From NCBI GenBank assembly GCA_051294375.1, contig CM119269.1, forward strand, positions 3,142,026 through 3,206,025: 64,000 bases of DNA. The letters are read 5' to 3'. Both the position numbers and the translations under genes were made by a program. The notes under the pieces were generated by a model. That model made no database searches. It saw only the letters and a program-made list of their open reading frames with translations, and had not been told where the DNA came from. The stretch comes from Paraspadella gotoi. Its lineage: Eukaryota > Chaetognatha. Positions within the stretch are counted from its first letter, which is position 1, and each line of letters begins with the position of its first letter. Below, in pieces: positions 1 to 18,868 of this stretch.

Positions 1-435
1 AAAAAAACGCAACTAGTTACTTTAGAACCAAATAAAAAAAATTTGTTTCGTTTGTAGAAAACGTATTAAGCTTTTGTTTTCAAAGAAAAAAACGTATAAT
101 TGCTAATAATTTGTTTGCCTAAACTAAATTGAATATAAAAAAATTAATTCGAATGCAAGGACAAGATAAGTGGAAAACTTTTATAACATTAGTCAAAAGA
201 ATTTATCATTCTTTATTCTTTCACAATCGTCCGTAATCTGCATTAATTATTTCAATATCTTGAAATTTCTAACATTTAACTATGTTAGACAAAATAGCGT
301 TAAAAAGCTCTTTCTTATTAAATTAACTTATACAAATTCATCTCCCAACCATTCAAGTGCCACGCTTCCGACTTCATTCTTGTAATATATATATATAATT
401 ATTATTATATATATTATATATACTATCAAACGAAC
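1..435. other. AT-rich intron/3' part of MINDY4-like gene
   Basis: I see no convincing exon. The region is homopolymer-rich and holds a TA-rich tract at 384-424. By the order of the MINDY exons it should be the intron after exon 15. Confidence 0.5.
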
Positions 436-7290
<6,855 letters not shown>

Positions 7291-7951
7291 TCTGCGCCTT
7301 TTTGTCGAATCCAGTGGCCCAATCAATTAGATTCTATCTTTCATTTTTCACTTTGCCCGTCGATTTCTAGCGAAAAAATTTTGCGATAACCAGTTCGTTC
7401 AATCCTGCTGAGACATCCAACAACGCTTTTTCGATTACACCCGGGAGATTTTCTTTCCGTATGTCGTAGCTTCTTGCCTGGAGGACGTAACTCGCTCTCG
7501 AGACGAATCTTCTTCGCGATTGGTTCAATGAATTTTTTTTTTAATAGTATTTCGTGAGGTGAGTTAATCGAAATTCAACTGGTAAGTTAAACTCGGTCCA
7601 GCCACTTTTGACTAAGGCGAGAACGACTGTGATTTAATGCTTCAAAGTAAAAGCGAAAATTTTTTAAATTATAGTCGTCAATGTTGTAAATATGAAGCAG
7701 ATAAGTGTGCAGAGGTAAGCTTTTTCTCTTTTCTCATTTCGTGCGTTATGTCCTTGGAAATCGAGAGGACAGACACGCAACCTTTTTTTTCCCTTTTCAA
7801 CAAAAATAAAAATCCTTTGCCTTGCATTGTTTCTGATTCAAAATAAATCGTTACAAGAGAATCGAGTTTTAAAAACTAAAGCTAAAGCAACCAACAAAAA
7901 CCTACGTGGTGACGATAATTAATGCGGCGACTTTGTTGGTCAACTTCTTTT

Positions 7952-7995
7952 TATTTTCTTCGGCGAATACTTGAAGCTCCAAAGTCGATTTATCA
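7952..7995 (+). pseudogene. Degenerate duplicate of Ig-gene exon 1 end
   Basis: A 15-bp run at 7965-7979 (GAATACTTGAAGCTC) is identical to 8996-9010 in exon 1 of the Ig gene. Similarity continues through GTCGATTT and into the donor and intron start (GGTAATT then GAAA). Translation gives EYLKLQSRF against EYLKLNCRF in the functional exon, so the first Ig-fold Cys has become Ser. The nearest upstream ATG is out of frame, so it looks like a broken copy and not an alternative first exon. Confidence 0.6.
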
Positions 7996-8482
7996 CTCCG
8001 GTAATTTGAAAAAAAAAGAAGAAAAAAATTAACGGCTATCTGCTTAAAAAAAATGGGGATAAATAATTATGAAAAAGGATATAACGCTTAACTAAGAAAA
8101 TTATTTATAACGATTGTTCCCTTGAGTGCTGAGTTTTTTCTCCGCTTGCCAAAGCAGAAATTATGGAGCAAAAAGAATAAAAGAAACGGGAATTAGTTTT
8201 CATTGTTGTTATTTAATTATCACAGTGTGTCCCAATGGTGCTGTCGATTAATAAAAGTTACTACTCCTATACCAGATCGAAAAACTTGAATGTAATAATA
8301 ATAAATGTAATAACTAAATTTTAAAATTAAACAAAGCAAACTCTTGTACATACTCTTGTAGTTATTACATAAAGTAATTGGTAAAACATTTTTTTAATGA
8401 TTTTTAAAATTTTTGTATTAAATCATACTTTTTTAATATCTAATGAATATTTTTTATAATATTTATCAAATAATCGTTTAAG

Positions 8483-8539
8483 GGTTGGGTCAAGACAGCT
8501 GCGTTCGTGGGAAGTTTTGAGGGAATGTTGAGAAAGTGA
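8483..8539 (+). pseudogene. Duplicate of the Ig gene's C-terminal tail
   Basis: The 57 bp from GGT to TGA align without gaps with 11179-11235, the last 19 codons of the Ig gene. They differ at 13 positions, many at third bases. Peptides: GWVKTAAFVGSFEGMLRK here and GGVKTAVFVGRVEGKWRK there, 12 of 18 identical. Similarity ends just before the first codon and just after the stop. A possible acceptor (TTTAAG) lies directly before it. With the exon-1 remnant at 7952 it marks a paralogue that lost its middle, or a very short gene. A dispersed repeat inserted in both places is the main alternative. Confidence 0.5.
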
Positions 8540-8899
8540 TGGGCAGCCTGCAAATTGTGGGAGCTTATGCAATAGAATGTAAAAAGAGTCAGAAGTGATA
8601 GAAATGTAAAGTTATGGGTAAGAAGAAAAATAAGAAACGAAGGATATCTATTTACTCGGTGGCACAAAACACATTTAATATTGTATTTACATTGTAAGTC
8701 CTTTAAGAGCCAGTAAGATCCAATGAAGGCCTTTTTTAAAAATAGTTGTATTCTCTAACTCTTTGTTTTGCCCTACAGCGTTTGCTTTTCTTCTAAAATA
8801 TCATTGTTTTGATAGAACTTCTTTTTACAATTGGGAATCTACCTTTTTTTTCATTTCTATACATGAACTTGAAATATTTATACAGTGCTTAAAATAAAA

Positions 8900-11235
8900 A
8901 TGGAGACAAAATTGTTAATTTCGTCGTTGTTCGCCATTCACTTCGTCCTGGTTACATCTGTGCCATTTCCAACTCCAATCTTGGTTCGGCCCGATGAATA
9001 CTTGAAGCTCAACTGTCGATTTCCTAGCAAGGTAATTGAAATATACTAGTTCATAAATATTTTATTAAATAAGAACTTAATACTTTGTATTGAAAATCTT
9101 TGAGCGGGAGCGGGGGTAAAGATAATAGGATAAAAGTCAAACGTAAAAATGAATTAAAAATGTTTTTAAAAAAAGGCGACAAAGAGCATATATATACAAA
9201 TGGACATACATATGTTTTAATTTCAGTTAACATCAGAGCAAATGCGAGAAGTGAAATGGTCTCTGCTTCACGACGATTTGAAAGAGTCACGTGATCCCGT
9301 GAACCTCGACTCTCGAGTCCTCGTCGATTACGAAGGAAATCTTCACTTCGCGAATGTCAGGTGAGTTTGTGATTTTTCCTCTTTTCAAATCTATCACCAC
9401 CATTAGAATGTGAAATACTTAGTTGTGAAAAGTTACGTGCCGAGAATAGATTTTCACTCTCTCTTCCAGTCTCAGAAAACTTTAGTAGTTGGAAAGAAAA
9501 ACGTAAAGTGAATTTGACCAGCATCAAATCCTAGACCGACCGACCAATCATATTAACAAAACTTACCTACCTAGATTCACGGACGCTCGCGCCGGCCTCA
9601 CCTACCAGTGCCTTCTCAAAAACGGCGAGTCTACACGCTACGGAGTGGACAGATACGAGCTGAGGCTTCAGTCGCCCCCTGTCGGACAAATATCCCTCGA
9701 GTCCAAATGGACGTCGACGACCAACGTGACGGTGGAAGCCGGCGACGTGGTCAGGATGAAGTGCATCTTCGAAGGTGAGGAAGAAAGATCAAAGGTTTCG
9801 AAAATTAAGAAAATAGGTTATAAAAAGTGAAAACGAAGTCATAAATATAACATTAAAAACCTTGAAATTTTTATTTTTAAAAATAGTAAGAAATAGTAAA
9901 AATTGATATTTCGGTATAAACATTAAACCAATATGGTCATTTAAATTTTGTCGAATAGGAAAACCGACTCCCTCGATCAAGTGGTACAAAATGTTGCATC
10001 GATATCAAAGTGTAAGTCACATGTAATTTTTTTTATCGTATTCTAAAGTAAATGACATAGTAAAACGTAAATTATTATTATTATTATTTTACACTAATCA
10101 GGCGTCGACTTGGAGGAACGTGACATTGAATTCACGCGTCTCGTCAACCGGAAGCGAATTGATCATCCGTCGTGTCGGTCCTGGGGATGAAGGGCCTTAC
10201 CAGGTTTTAGTCAATCGAACTTTAATCATTTTCAAACGTGTCCTGACTCCTGATGGAATTATTTGAAACCGGTCTGAAGAAATCCAGAATGATGATAAAG
10301 CCTAAGAAGGTTGTTCTTGAAAATGTTTGAACTTAAAAATGCTTTATTGCTTTCAGATTTGTGACGTTTTACTTAAACTTTACTTTCTTTTAGTGTCAAG
10401 GCTTCAACCGAATCTACGATCTCGGTCACCACACCGATTACTACAACGCGCCGGCCGATTTCGAGGTGGCACTGAAGGGGAAGCCTTATTTCCAGAAGGA
10501 CATCACCCGCGCTTATGAGACACACGTCAGTGGTTTTGAGTTAATTGTTAAGTAATAAGTATTTGATTAAGAAAATAGGTTATTTCTGTTGTTTCTTTTT
10601 TCGGAAAGATACAACATGTGGGCGATATTGTTACTTTTTTGTTCAGTTTAGTTTTCAGTTTATTTTGTGACTTTTTACAGATTCTCTGATTCATAATTCT
10701 CTTCTCTACAGGGCGAGGAAGAATACGTCACTCTCATCTGCGTTGCCGCGGGATTTCCTCAACCGACGCTGAGATTGGTCAAAGTACCGATGGATATCTC
10801 CTATTGTTTTACTTCGCGTGAAAAAAAAAATTAAACGATAAAACAATTTAAGTATAATAATACGCATAATTACTATTCTTTCCTTTAAAGGACCACATCT
10901 TTCAACCTTTGGTCAAGTCCTACGTCCTTCCCGATTGGAGCGACCTCTCTGAAGTGAGAATCCAACATCGCATCGCCGCAAACGACTCGTCCGTTTACCA
11001 ATGCCTCGCCGAGAATGTCCACGGCGCCGCCATCTTTGAATTCACCAACGACGACGAGAACGAGAATAAACCGGCGAAGTTTCCCGCGACTGTGTTGACG
11101 ATCGTACTGGTGTCCGTCATCGGAGTCATCGTGTTGGCGTTGATGGCGTGGTTGGCGCGGAGGTGGTGGCGTCGAGAGGGTGGCGTCAAGACGGCGGTGT
11201 TTGTGGGGAGGGTTGAGGGAAAGTGGCGGAAGTGA
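8900..11235 (+). CDS. Three-Ig-domain single-pass membrane protein (L1/neuroglian-like adhesion molecule)
   Basis: Exons 8900-9031, 9227-9360, 9575-9774, 9959-10011, 10102-10203, 10394-10525, 10712-10783 and 10891-11235 splice with GT-AG borders and unbroken phase into 389 residues. The N-terminus METKLLISSLFAIHFVLVTS is a signal peptide. Ig1 has LKLNC, VKWSL and AGLTYQC. Ig2 has RMKC, GKPTPSIKWYK and GDEGPYQC, with the second Cys split off into exon 6. Ig3 has VTLIC, GFPQPTLRLV and DSSVYQC. A hydrophobic segment (VLTIVLVSVIGVIVLALMAW) is followed by ARRWWRR and a short basic tail, giving a type I orientation. It has no fibronectin domains and no L1-type ankyrin-binding tail, so it is a short Ig receptor or adhesion protein and not a full neuroglian. 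Ligand unknown. Confidence 0.85.
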
Positions 11236-11633
11236 TTAGGGTGGATTGAAGGAGAGGGGGTCCTGGGGGAAGGGAAGTTTTTGAGATTAAGGGATGGGCC
11301 ACTGGAGAAGTAAGTTAAGGAAAAAAATGAAAGAGAAATGACCAAAAAAAAGTAAAAACCGTAGTCGTATCTATATTTATATATATACGTTTGTATTTCC
11401 GAAGAAGTTTCGGCATTTCTTAAAATCCGATTATCACCTCACAACCCATGACAATTTGTCTCGCATTTCAGTATTCACTTTTTGATTTTGTAAAGTGTCA
11501 CAAATGTGTGTCACTATTGTGCTCAACCTCTGTGTTTTTTAAATTATAAATATTAATCTCAATCTTTAAAAAAAAAACTATCCAATTAGATCTTGTAGTC
11601 TGGCAATCAATCTTCTTGTTACTGATATTTTTA

Positions 11634-11639
11634 AATAAA
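11634..11639 (+). promoter_or_regulatory. Candidate poly(A) signal of the Ig gene
   Basis: AATAAA lies 400 bp after the Ig-gene stop codon, with an A-rich stretch just downstream. It fits a 3' UTR end but is a common hexamer in AT-rich DNA. Confidence 0.35.
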
Positions 11640-11808
11640 TTAACAACTAAAAAAAAAAGAAAATAAGGCGGGTTCTTCTCATCCCATTGTAGATCGAGAG
11701 CAAAACTCTCTCTCTCTCTCTAAGTCTAAGTCTCTCCTTTGACTCTCTCTTTCTCTTTTGCACCGGGAACGCGGTCAACGAATTAATGGGTCAGACCGCG
11801 TATTACCC

Positions 11809-11815
<7 letters not shown>

Positions 11816-11873
<58 letters not shown>
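11816..11873. repeat. (GA)n microsatellite
   Basis: Nearly perfect GA run downstream of the Ig gene. Confidence 0.95.
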
Positions 11874-11877
<4 letters not shown>

Positions 11878-12160
11878 TAACCCCACTACGTCTGTCTTCG
11901 CGGTCTTTCCTCGGCGAATGTAGGGGCAAGATCTGCGAAGGTCAAAGCCCCCGTTCGGTTTTCGGGGTCGAGATTCCGGGTTAAGAGAGCAAAAGAGGAG
12001 AATTGGAGGTCGGAGGAGCTAAGAAGGAGGTTAAGTGGGAGGAGAACCGGGTCAGCCCGGGAGGAGGAGCGAGGAGGAGGAGTCACAATTGGAAGAAGAA
12101 CGATCTCGGGATCAAAAGCAAACGAGGGAGAAAAAAATATAGAGCAAGTTATTAGCGGGC

Positions 12161-12194
<34 letters not shown>

Positions 12195-14920
12195 TGAAAT
12201 ATTGAAATATTGATAGTAAAAGTGTTTTACACTGCTTTTAAAAGCTACGTTTTTGAGAAATTATTACTCATTTTCATATAATAACAAGAACTGATGTATT
12301 CTACTATTCTTCTAGTTTACAGATTGTGTGCGCTCTTTTCTAATTCGCAATTTAAACATTTCTCTTCTGGGCAAACATAAAAATAATGAGAATGAGAGAG
12401 AGAGAGAGAGAGCCGTAGAGCCGCCATCAGAAATAGTTTTGTTTTCCTTTTTCAAGTTTTAACCTTTTTCATTTTTAAATTTGACATGAGTCGAGTTAAT
12501 TTTATTTGAGGCAACGAACGTTGACCGCGATTAGAGGACGGGAAGGCCGTGGGCGGTCGTCGTCGTCGTCGTCGTCGTTATTATCGTCATCCTTTGGTGC
12601 CTCACTTTTCTCCAGTGTAAACCAGGTCAGATTCGAATCGTAGAGCGACTCTCGTCAAAGTAGAATTTTCGCTTTAAAACTGTCACATAAAAACGAAGGC
12701 CCTCTTTCTTGTCTTACCTTAATAATTAAGTTAATTAAATAAGTTAATTACCTTATAAACTTTAAAAAAAAATTAATTTGCCTGTTTATGACTAATTGTA
12801 TACTGCTAAGCTAAATAGTTGTAAAAAATTGTTTCATTTTTATATTTAAAAATGTAACTATTTTTATATTTTTAAATATAAGACTAATTGATATTTTTTG
12901 ATAGTATTCGTATATGTATATATGTCTATTATATTCCCTGTTTGTCAAACAGTTTTTTTTAATTCCTAAATAATTTAAAAGAAAGTTGATAACCAAGAAA
13001 ATAGTCAATAAAACAAAACTACGTATCTAAAAGAAAGTCTTAAAACTTCTCGGTCACGTCGCCCACGTCCACTGGTGACCCCGTGACCCATCTTACTCGC
13101 GTTATCTGCCCTATTTCGCCCTCTTCGCCCTATTTAGCTCTCGATTTGCCCTCCATTGCCCGGCGCTTCCCCTAGTTTCCCTCCCCCCCCCCTGGTCCAG
13201 TCTCGCGAAATCTCCGCGTTACACTTTCGCGTAACGAGGTCACAATTGGCTCACGTGATTCGTGGGGCGACGAACGGAATTCGAAACGGACGAACTGGCG
13301 TTGAAGGACATTGGTTGATTATGAAAGGATTGACTGGTAAATTGATGGCGCGAGACCAATACGACTGATAATCATTATTTTGACTAATTGTAATTGGGTA
13401 TCAAATTCAAGACTGGAGAACAGATAGAATAGAATTTATTATAAAAGGATCGGAACAGGATCTTAGAGTAAAAGAGGTCGTTTTTGAGATTTCGACAACA
13501 TTTAGTTCATTGACAAGTGACACCTTTCACACCGTAGGCCATCGTCGACAGTTTTCCCTTCGAAAGATTCGCAGTCACGCGTTCGTTCTTTCCGTTCCAA
13601 CGACGAACAAAAGAACGACGCAAAAAAAAAACCAAAAATCCCCACGATGCGCCCTCTTGGCGTGGAAGCATAAAATTGAGAAATGATTAATTATTAAAAA
13701 AACATTTTTTTATCGTCTCTAGTGAAAAACGCTTTATGATAAGGTATGTTGGTGCGTAAAAAAAAATAAAGATATAGAATATAACTTAGGAGACTAAAAA
13801 TTGAAACAAATAAATCATTGAAATGAAAGGTAAACGAATTGTGATCCCTGGGCTGCAAAGAATTCCGCCCGGCGCCGGAATCGAACCTTGGAACGAAAGT
13901 CGGCGCTCGTCCCTCCCCGGATTTTCGTGACAACCAAAACTCAACGATGGAATGGCGTGTTGGCAGAAGAGAGTCGAGTCCCTAGTGTTGAATCCAATGA
14001 ATTGCAGATGGTTCCACTTGTTGGCAAAAACTTTCGTTGAAAGCGTCGCATTCTTTTTATCATCGTCCCTGAATTTTTGTATCTTAAATTGACGTTAATT
14101 CAAGTAAATTCAAGTTAAATGAATTGAAAGTCTATCGAATGTGTTGTTTTCGGTTTATGAGACGTTTATAAGACCAAAATATTTAAATACGATATTTAAA
14201 CATTTTCAAAATGATCTCTTTTAAAATAAATTCCATCGGTTTGAAACTGCGAAATAACTGCGACTGCAACTATTTTTCGTCCCGAATTGGAAAAGGAAAA
14301 AAAAAAGAAAAAAAAAGGAAAATAGAAGCCGCACGAAAAAACTTGTTGAACGATGATGACGACTCCATTTCTATCCTCGAGTGGCGAGACTCGTCTCTCG
14401 TTTTCTGACAACCTCGTTTTTCATCGACTACATCGGGTCTTTGCAATTAGCTTTGTACCCATGCATGGAAAGAGCGGGAAAGCTTAAGGGAAGCAGAGCC
14501 AAGCATGAGGGCGAACATGGTTAAATATGCTGCGTTATGGCAAGTATTTTTCGTCTTAGACATCTAACCCAATCAGTCACATCAGCCAAACCAGTCGGCG
14601 CGGTAGGCTATCAAGGACGACCAAGCAAAGATAAACAAGCAGGAATATCGGTAACGGAGGTTACGCCGTCCCGAAAAACCCGCGGGACCAAAACAACATT
14701 CAGCGATCCCGGTCGCTTCTTTTTTTTTTTCCATCTAGCGTCGAATATTTTTTTCTCTTTTATCTAAAAATATTTTTTTTGTATTTTTTTTTTCTCTTTA
14801 TTTTTTATTTTTTCCTTTCGCCGACAAAAAAAACCCACAAAAAACGGGAGATCCGACCAGGAATTCTTCGATGGCAAATTTTTTTATTGTTTGTTTTGTT
14901 TTATCTTTCAACGTTGCATA

Positions 14921-14932
14921 ACGTATATATAT
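14921..14932 (+). promoter_or_regulatory. TATA-like sequence upstream of the KVRF-motif gene
   Basis: CGTATATATATTC lies about 110 bp before the ATG at 15038. Its position suits a TATA box with a short 5' UTR, but AT-rich surroundings make such matches frequent. Confidence 0.2.
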
Positions 14933-15037
14933 TCTTTTCCCTGCGAAAATAAATCGAAGATTTTTGTTGACTTGCCAGCAGTTGGAACAAGAGCGGAATA
15001 AAAACGAAATTCTGCTGACGGGTTTATCGAATTGACA

Positions 15038-16447
15038 ATGTATTCCGTATCGCCGGTCCACCAACCAACTTTTAATGCTCCAAAAACTCCTACGTCGCTC
15101 CACAAGGCCCGGAGTACTTATCGCCAGCTCCATGAGACCCAACTAGCTCCTTCGAGGGCACACAAGAACCAGAATGTCAGCGGTCGTCTTCAACGTCCTA
15201 TGGTTGGACATGACCAGTCCAGACCAGACTATGACCGAACCAAAAAGACTGGACTTCTCGACGAACGCGATTCAATTAGAGATTTGGCCAAATTGGCGGC
15301 GATGAAAAAGGTTCGGTTCGCCTCGGCCGATCTAGAAACTTTTTCCTTCCGGTGCGAAGAGATTAGTTCCGAAAATCGCCGCTCGACGTCGCTTGGATCG
15401 GAAAATAAGACATCGATGGAGGAATCGGACAAGAGAGCATCGCCGTCGAGTTCGGCCACCCGTCACTCGAGTCGCCCGCAGTCGACGGAATCCGCAGAAG
15501 GGAACAAAGGAACAATGAAAACTAGATCCTTGATTTACGAAGATCTGACTTTTTTAACGACGCCGCCGTCGCTAACAGGAACCTGGACCGCGACGCCATT
15601 TTCGTCGACGCGCTCCTCCTCCGGTGACGCCGTGATCCGACGCCGTTCGTTCAACGTCGCCCAACGACGACGATCGACAAGCGACGATTCCAAGAGACGC
15701 GCCCCGGCGCAGATGTCTCTTCCCTGCTCGACATCTCCGGCGTCGTCCACCGGCGCAGCTTTAGTCCGCGTGGCGCACGTGGAACCAAGACGTCGACGAG
15801 GAGAGAGGATCGGTTGCGTGGCGAATGAAGAGAAAAGAACAGATAGTCGTGAGATCGAAAAAAATAATAGCGATTCCATTTTCGACAAAATTACGGTTCC
15901 ATCGATAGATTTTCTCGTGGAACCGTTATCGTCGTCGGCGTCGGCGTCGTCGTCGTCGGCGTCTTCGGCGTCGATTAATTCCGAACCGGAAATTCTTCCG
16001 TGGATTAAGGATGACTTCGATTCTTTCGATCAAGTTTTCCGCGACGATTTTTTCCGCGAAGAAAGAAACGAAGGAATTTCCGTTTTTCTCTCCGAATTCG
16101 ATCGAAAAAACAAAAGAAGAAGCGTCGACCAAATCTGCAACGACGACGACGACGACGAAATCTTTGCCTTCGCTCGCTTAGAGGATTTCGTTAAACGACT
16201 AGACGAGAAGGAACGCGGCGAATTGAGCGAAGAAATAAACGGCGAACTGTGCGGCGAAATAAGGGACGAAAAGGACGAACTCTCGCGATTCCTTTGCAGT
16301 CGGTCAGCATCTGGGACGACGACGATCTCGACGAAAGCGGCGACGACGAAGACGTCGACAGAAACGACGAAGACAACAACGACGACGTCAAAGTCAACGA
16401 CAAACAAAAGAGCGAAAACGGCCAAGTCCAACGTCCACGTCAAATTG
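15038..16447 (+). CDS. Unrecognised Ser/Thr/Asp-rich protein with PP1-docking-type KVRF motif (first coding exon)
   Basis: This is the longest open frame in the window, 470 codons from the first ATG (GACAATG context) to a GTGAGA donor at 16448. A TAA at 14999 closes the frame upstream and no acceptor lies between, so the ATG is a natural start. Residues 90-94 read KKVRF, which fits the RVxF consensus by which regulatory subunits bind protein phosphatase 1. Basic Arg/Ser patches, an acidic segment (PWIKDDFDSFDQVFRDDFF), poly-Ser, poly-Asp and a Thr/Lys-rich end follow. It looks largely disordered, with no fold I know. The CG-rich codons (GAC, TCG, GCG) resemble those of the MINDY4-like exons. 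A PP1-regulatory role is inference from one motif. Confidence 0.6.
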
Positions 16448-16516
16448 GTGAGAAGGTCATGGTTGTTGTTGTTGTTGTGATAAGTCTCGATCGTTATATA
16501 ATTATTCTTATTATAG

Positions 16517-16610
16517 CAGTCCACCGAAATAGGATCAGGTTATGCAGAAGGTTACGATCTCTCGGCCGGGGAAAAATATGATAATCGTTTAGAATTTATT
16601 ATAAAATTAC
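16517..16610 (+). CDS. Possible second exon of the KVRF-motif gene
   Basis: A TTATTATAG|CAG|TCC acceptor lies 70 bp after the donor at 16448. In the required phase the frame reads STEIGSGYAEGYDLSAG and remains open into a CT microsatellite. The tandem TAGCAG would let the acceptor add or drop one Gln. The 3' border is unresolved and the intron would be very short, so intron retention or a stop soon after 16447 are alternatives. Confidence 0.3.
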
Positions 16611-16629
16611 AAGGGTGGTATTTATTTAT

Positions 16630-16746
16630 TTCTCCCTCTCCTCTTCTCTCTCCTCTCTCTCTTCTCCTCTCTCTCTCTCTCTCTCCTCTCTCTCTCCTCT
16701 CTCTTCTCTCTCTCTCTCTCTCTCTCTCGCTCTCTCTCTCCCTCTC
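16630..16746. repeat. Interrupted (CT)n microsatellite
   Basis: Nearly pure CT with scattered C insertions. It lies just outside the left border of the large inverted repeat. Confidence 0.9.
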
Positions 16747-18445
16747 CAAATTTTAAAAATGTCTGTTGATGTAATGATTCTACGTATAGCTAAATCCTTC
16801 GTAATCACCCTTTAATTTGGAAAGTTATATCAAAATTCTCGAGAATTGATCGCCGTAAAAAATTCTGGCCCTCCCATCTCCATTATATACGAATCGGAGC
16901 TTTGGGATTTAAAAAAAAAATAGTAATGTAAAAAAAAACGCATTTGGCGGTGGAAAAGGAGGAGGAGGAAAAGAAAGAGGAGGAAGAGGAGGGGTAGAAG
17001 CGGAAAAAAGCGGAAGAAGCGTATCTCTGTGGCGGAAATCTGTGATCTGCCGATTAAAAAAAAAAAAAATCGGAGGGGGAAAATTTTTTGAAAATTTCCT
17101 AAGTTTAATTTCGCCATCGAATCTTTTGAAATCGAACTTAAAAAGATTATTCGAACATTTTTGAACGTTAAATAATAAGAAAAAACAATTTCGTTGTTTG
17201 TTGTTCTTTAACTTAAAACAAGGAGTGACGAGCCAAACAAAACCAACCATCGATCTTTTTTTCTTCTTCGCTTCTCCCGATTTCCCGCCAAAGAATTTCA
17301 ATTTCCGGCTTTCGATAATTTTTTCGCCAAACAATTTTTTTTTAATCAGGTTACAACTATACAAACTATGTAGTTTTTTAAGATTAGTCGGAGCTATTTC
17401 TAGAGAAATAATTTTACAAAGGATGGTAAAGGAATAAAACCTTTGGTAAACAATAATTACATTAACAAGTTCTTTAATCTCCTCAAGTTCTCTATATGAA
17501 AAAAAAATGTTAATAGTTTAAACGTCATCACAAGTACAGGGAGTATAATGAGTAATAGGTTTATTTGTTAATACATTTTTTAAAACCAGTTTCTTATACT
17601 TTCTGTACCGAAGATTTGGTTGGTTACCTTTTAATAAACTTATAGAAAATAAAAAAATATATTCAAAGATATAAGATAAAAAATTTAATAACAAATCTAA
17701 TAGCGGAAAGCAATGAAGTAAAAAAAAATTATGAAAATATGCCTGAAAAAAAAAAAAAAACCGAAAAGGAACATGGAGAGAACAAAGAAACATAATAATT
17801 TTTTAAAAATGTGTTTTAAAAAAGGATTGAAAAACAAATTAGCAAATCTGGCTCGAATAGAAACTTGAGAACGAAAGTTTCTTTAGCACTCACCATGAGT
17901 TTGTGGATTTACTCAGATGCACAAAAAAAAGATGAATTAAAACGAACACATGTTTTTGTTTTTCTCTCTAACCACGTTACAACTAATTAACAATGCCGAT
18001 ATCGGATATCTCAAGTTTACCAGGATCTTAACCATCCAAAATCGATCATGAAAAATTAATTAGGGGAAGACAGAAACTAACGCGTTTAATATGAATGAAT
18101 TTTCTCTACTCAACCGCTTCGAAGTTTTGAACGAAAATACATTTAAATTATGCCCCGAATTTATTTTTTTGCCTTTAAAATAAATATCTAAATAAAATAA
18201 TTGCTATCGCATGCTGTAAGCCTAAGCCCAAATTTTTTATTTTTAAATCTGAATCAAATTTTATGATCTTTTGTCGTAACAAGCATTTTGTAAAGGAAAG
18301 ATTTTTATAGACGTTTATAGTGGCGCTTTTGAAATTTTACTGATTATTTTTTCCTGGCGACTTAAATTACTCGATGGATTATCCTAAACGACTGTATGTT
18401 CATAATGATATAAATTTTTCACCGGTTTGTCACTCAAATGGACAA

Positions 18446-18498
18446 GAGAGAGATGGAGAGAGAGAGAGAGAGAAGAAGAGAGGAGAGAGAGAGAGAGA

Positions 18499-18536
<38 letters not shown>
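18446..18536. repeat. (GA)n microsatellite in left palindrome arm
   Basis: Pairs with the CT-rich stretch at 27153-27300 in the right arm. Confidence 0.95.
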
Positions 18537-18539
<3 letters not shown>

Positions 18540-18773
18540 TCGCGCAATGTTATCGTTTTTTTTATCTCATACCAGGCGAAAATCACAAATTAAAACAGTT
18601 ATTTAACGTACGAAGAAAATACTTCAAAAAGATTCATCTGGCAACAATCAAAAGAAAACTTTGAAGCTTCAGGAAAAATTCATGCGCCGCTTGTGGTTCG
18701 ATCAAAAATAACCAAATACTTCTCACTCTAACTTTTTTCTTCCGTTAAGATCTACCCAATTTTCTCATCCATG

Positions 18774-18776
<3 letters not shown>

Positions 18777-18868
<92 letters not shown>
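18777..18868. repeat. (CT)n microsatellite in left palindrome arm
   Basis: About 45 CT units. Pairs with (GA)n at 26815-26890. Confidence 0.95.

Larger units (their letters stand above)
7291..8899. promoter_or_regulatory. Divergent intergenic region between MINDY4-like and Ig genes
   Basis: The start codons of the two genes face away from each other across 1.6 kb (7290 on minus, 8900 on plus), so 5' UTRs and promoters of both should lie here. No clear TATA box or CpG-rich core was found. The interval also contains the two exon remnants listed separately at 7952-7995 and 8483-8539. A shared promoter is inference from geometry only. Confidence 0.4.
11240..14990. other. Intergenic spacer with SSRs
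   Basis: Short open frames here lack splice or composition support. Contents: (GA)n at 11816-11873 and 12162-12190, a GTC repeat at 12559-12580, a CCCTATTT-type repeat near 13111-13150, and a tRNA-B-box-like sequence at 13877-13887 on the minus strand. An ATG-led frame at 14537-14657 ends at a donor-like ATATCG|GTAACG and could be a 5' exon, but its phase does not join the frame at 15038. Confidence 0.5.

Noticed and set aside
13840-13930. tRNA gene or tRNA-derived SINE on minus (GGTTCGATTCC at 13887-13877)
   Set aside because: A B-box match is present, but the flanking bases do not form a T-arm stem and no proper A box lies at the right distance.
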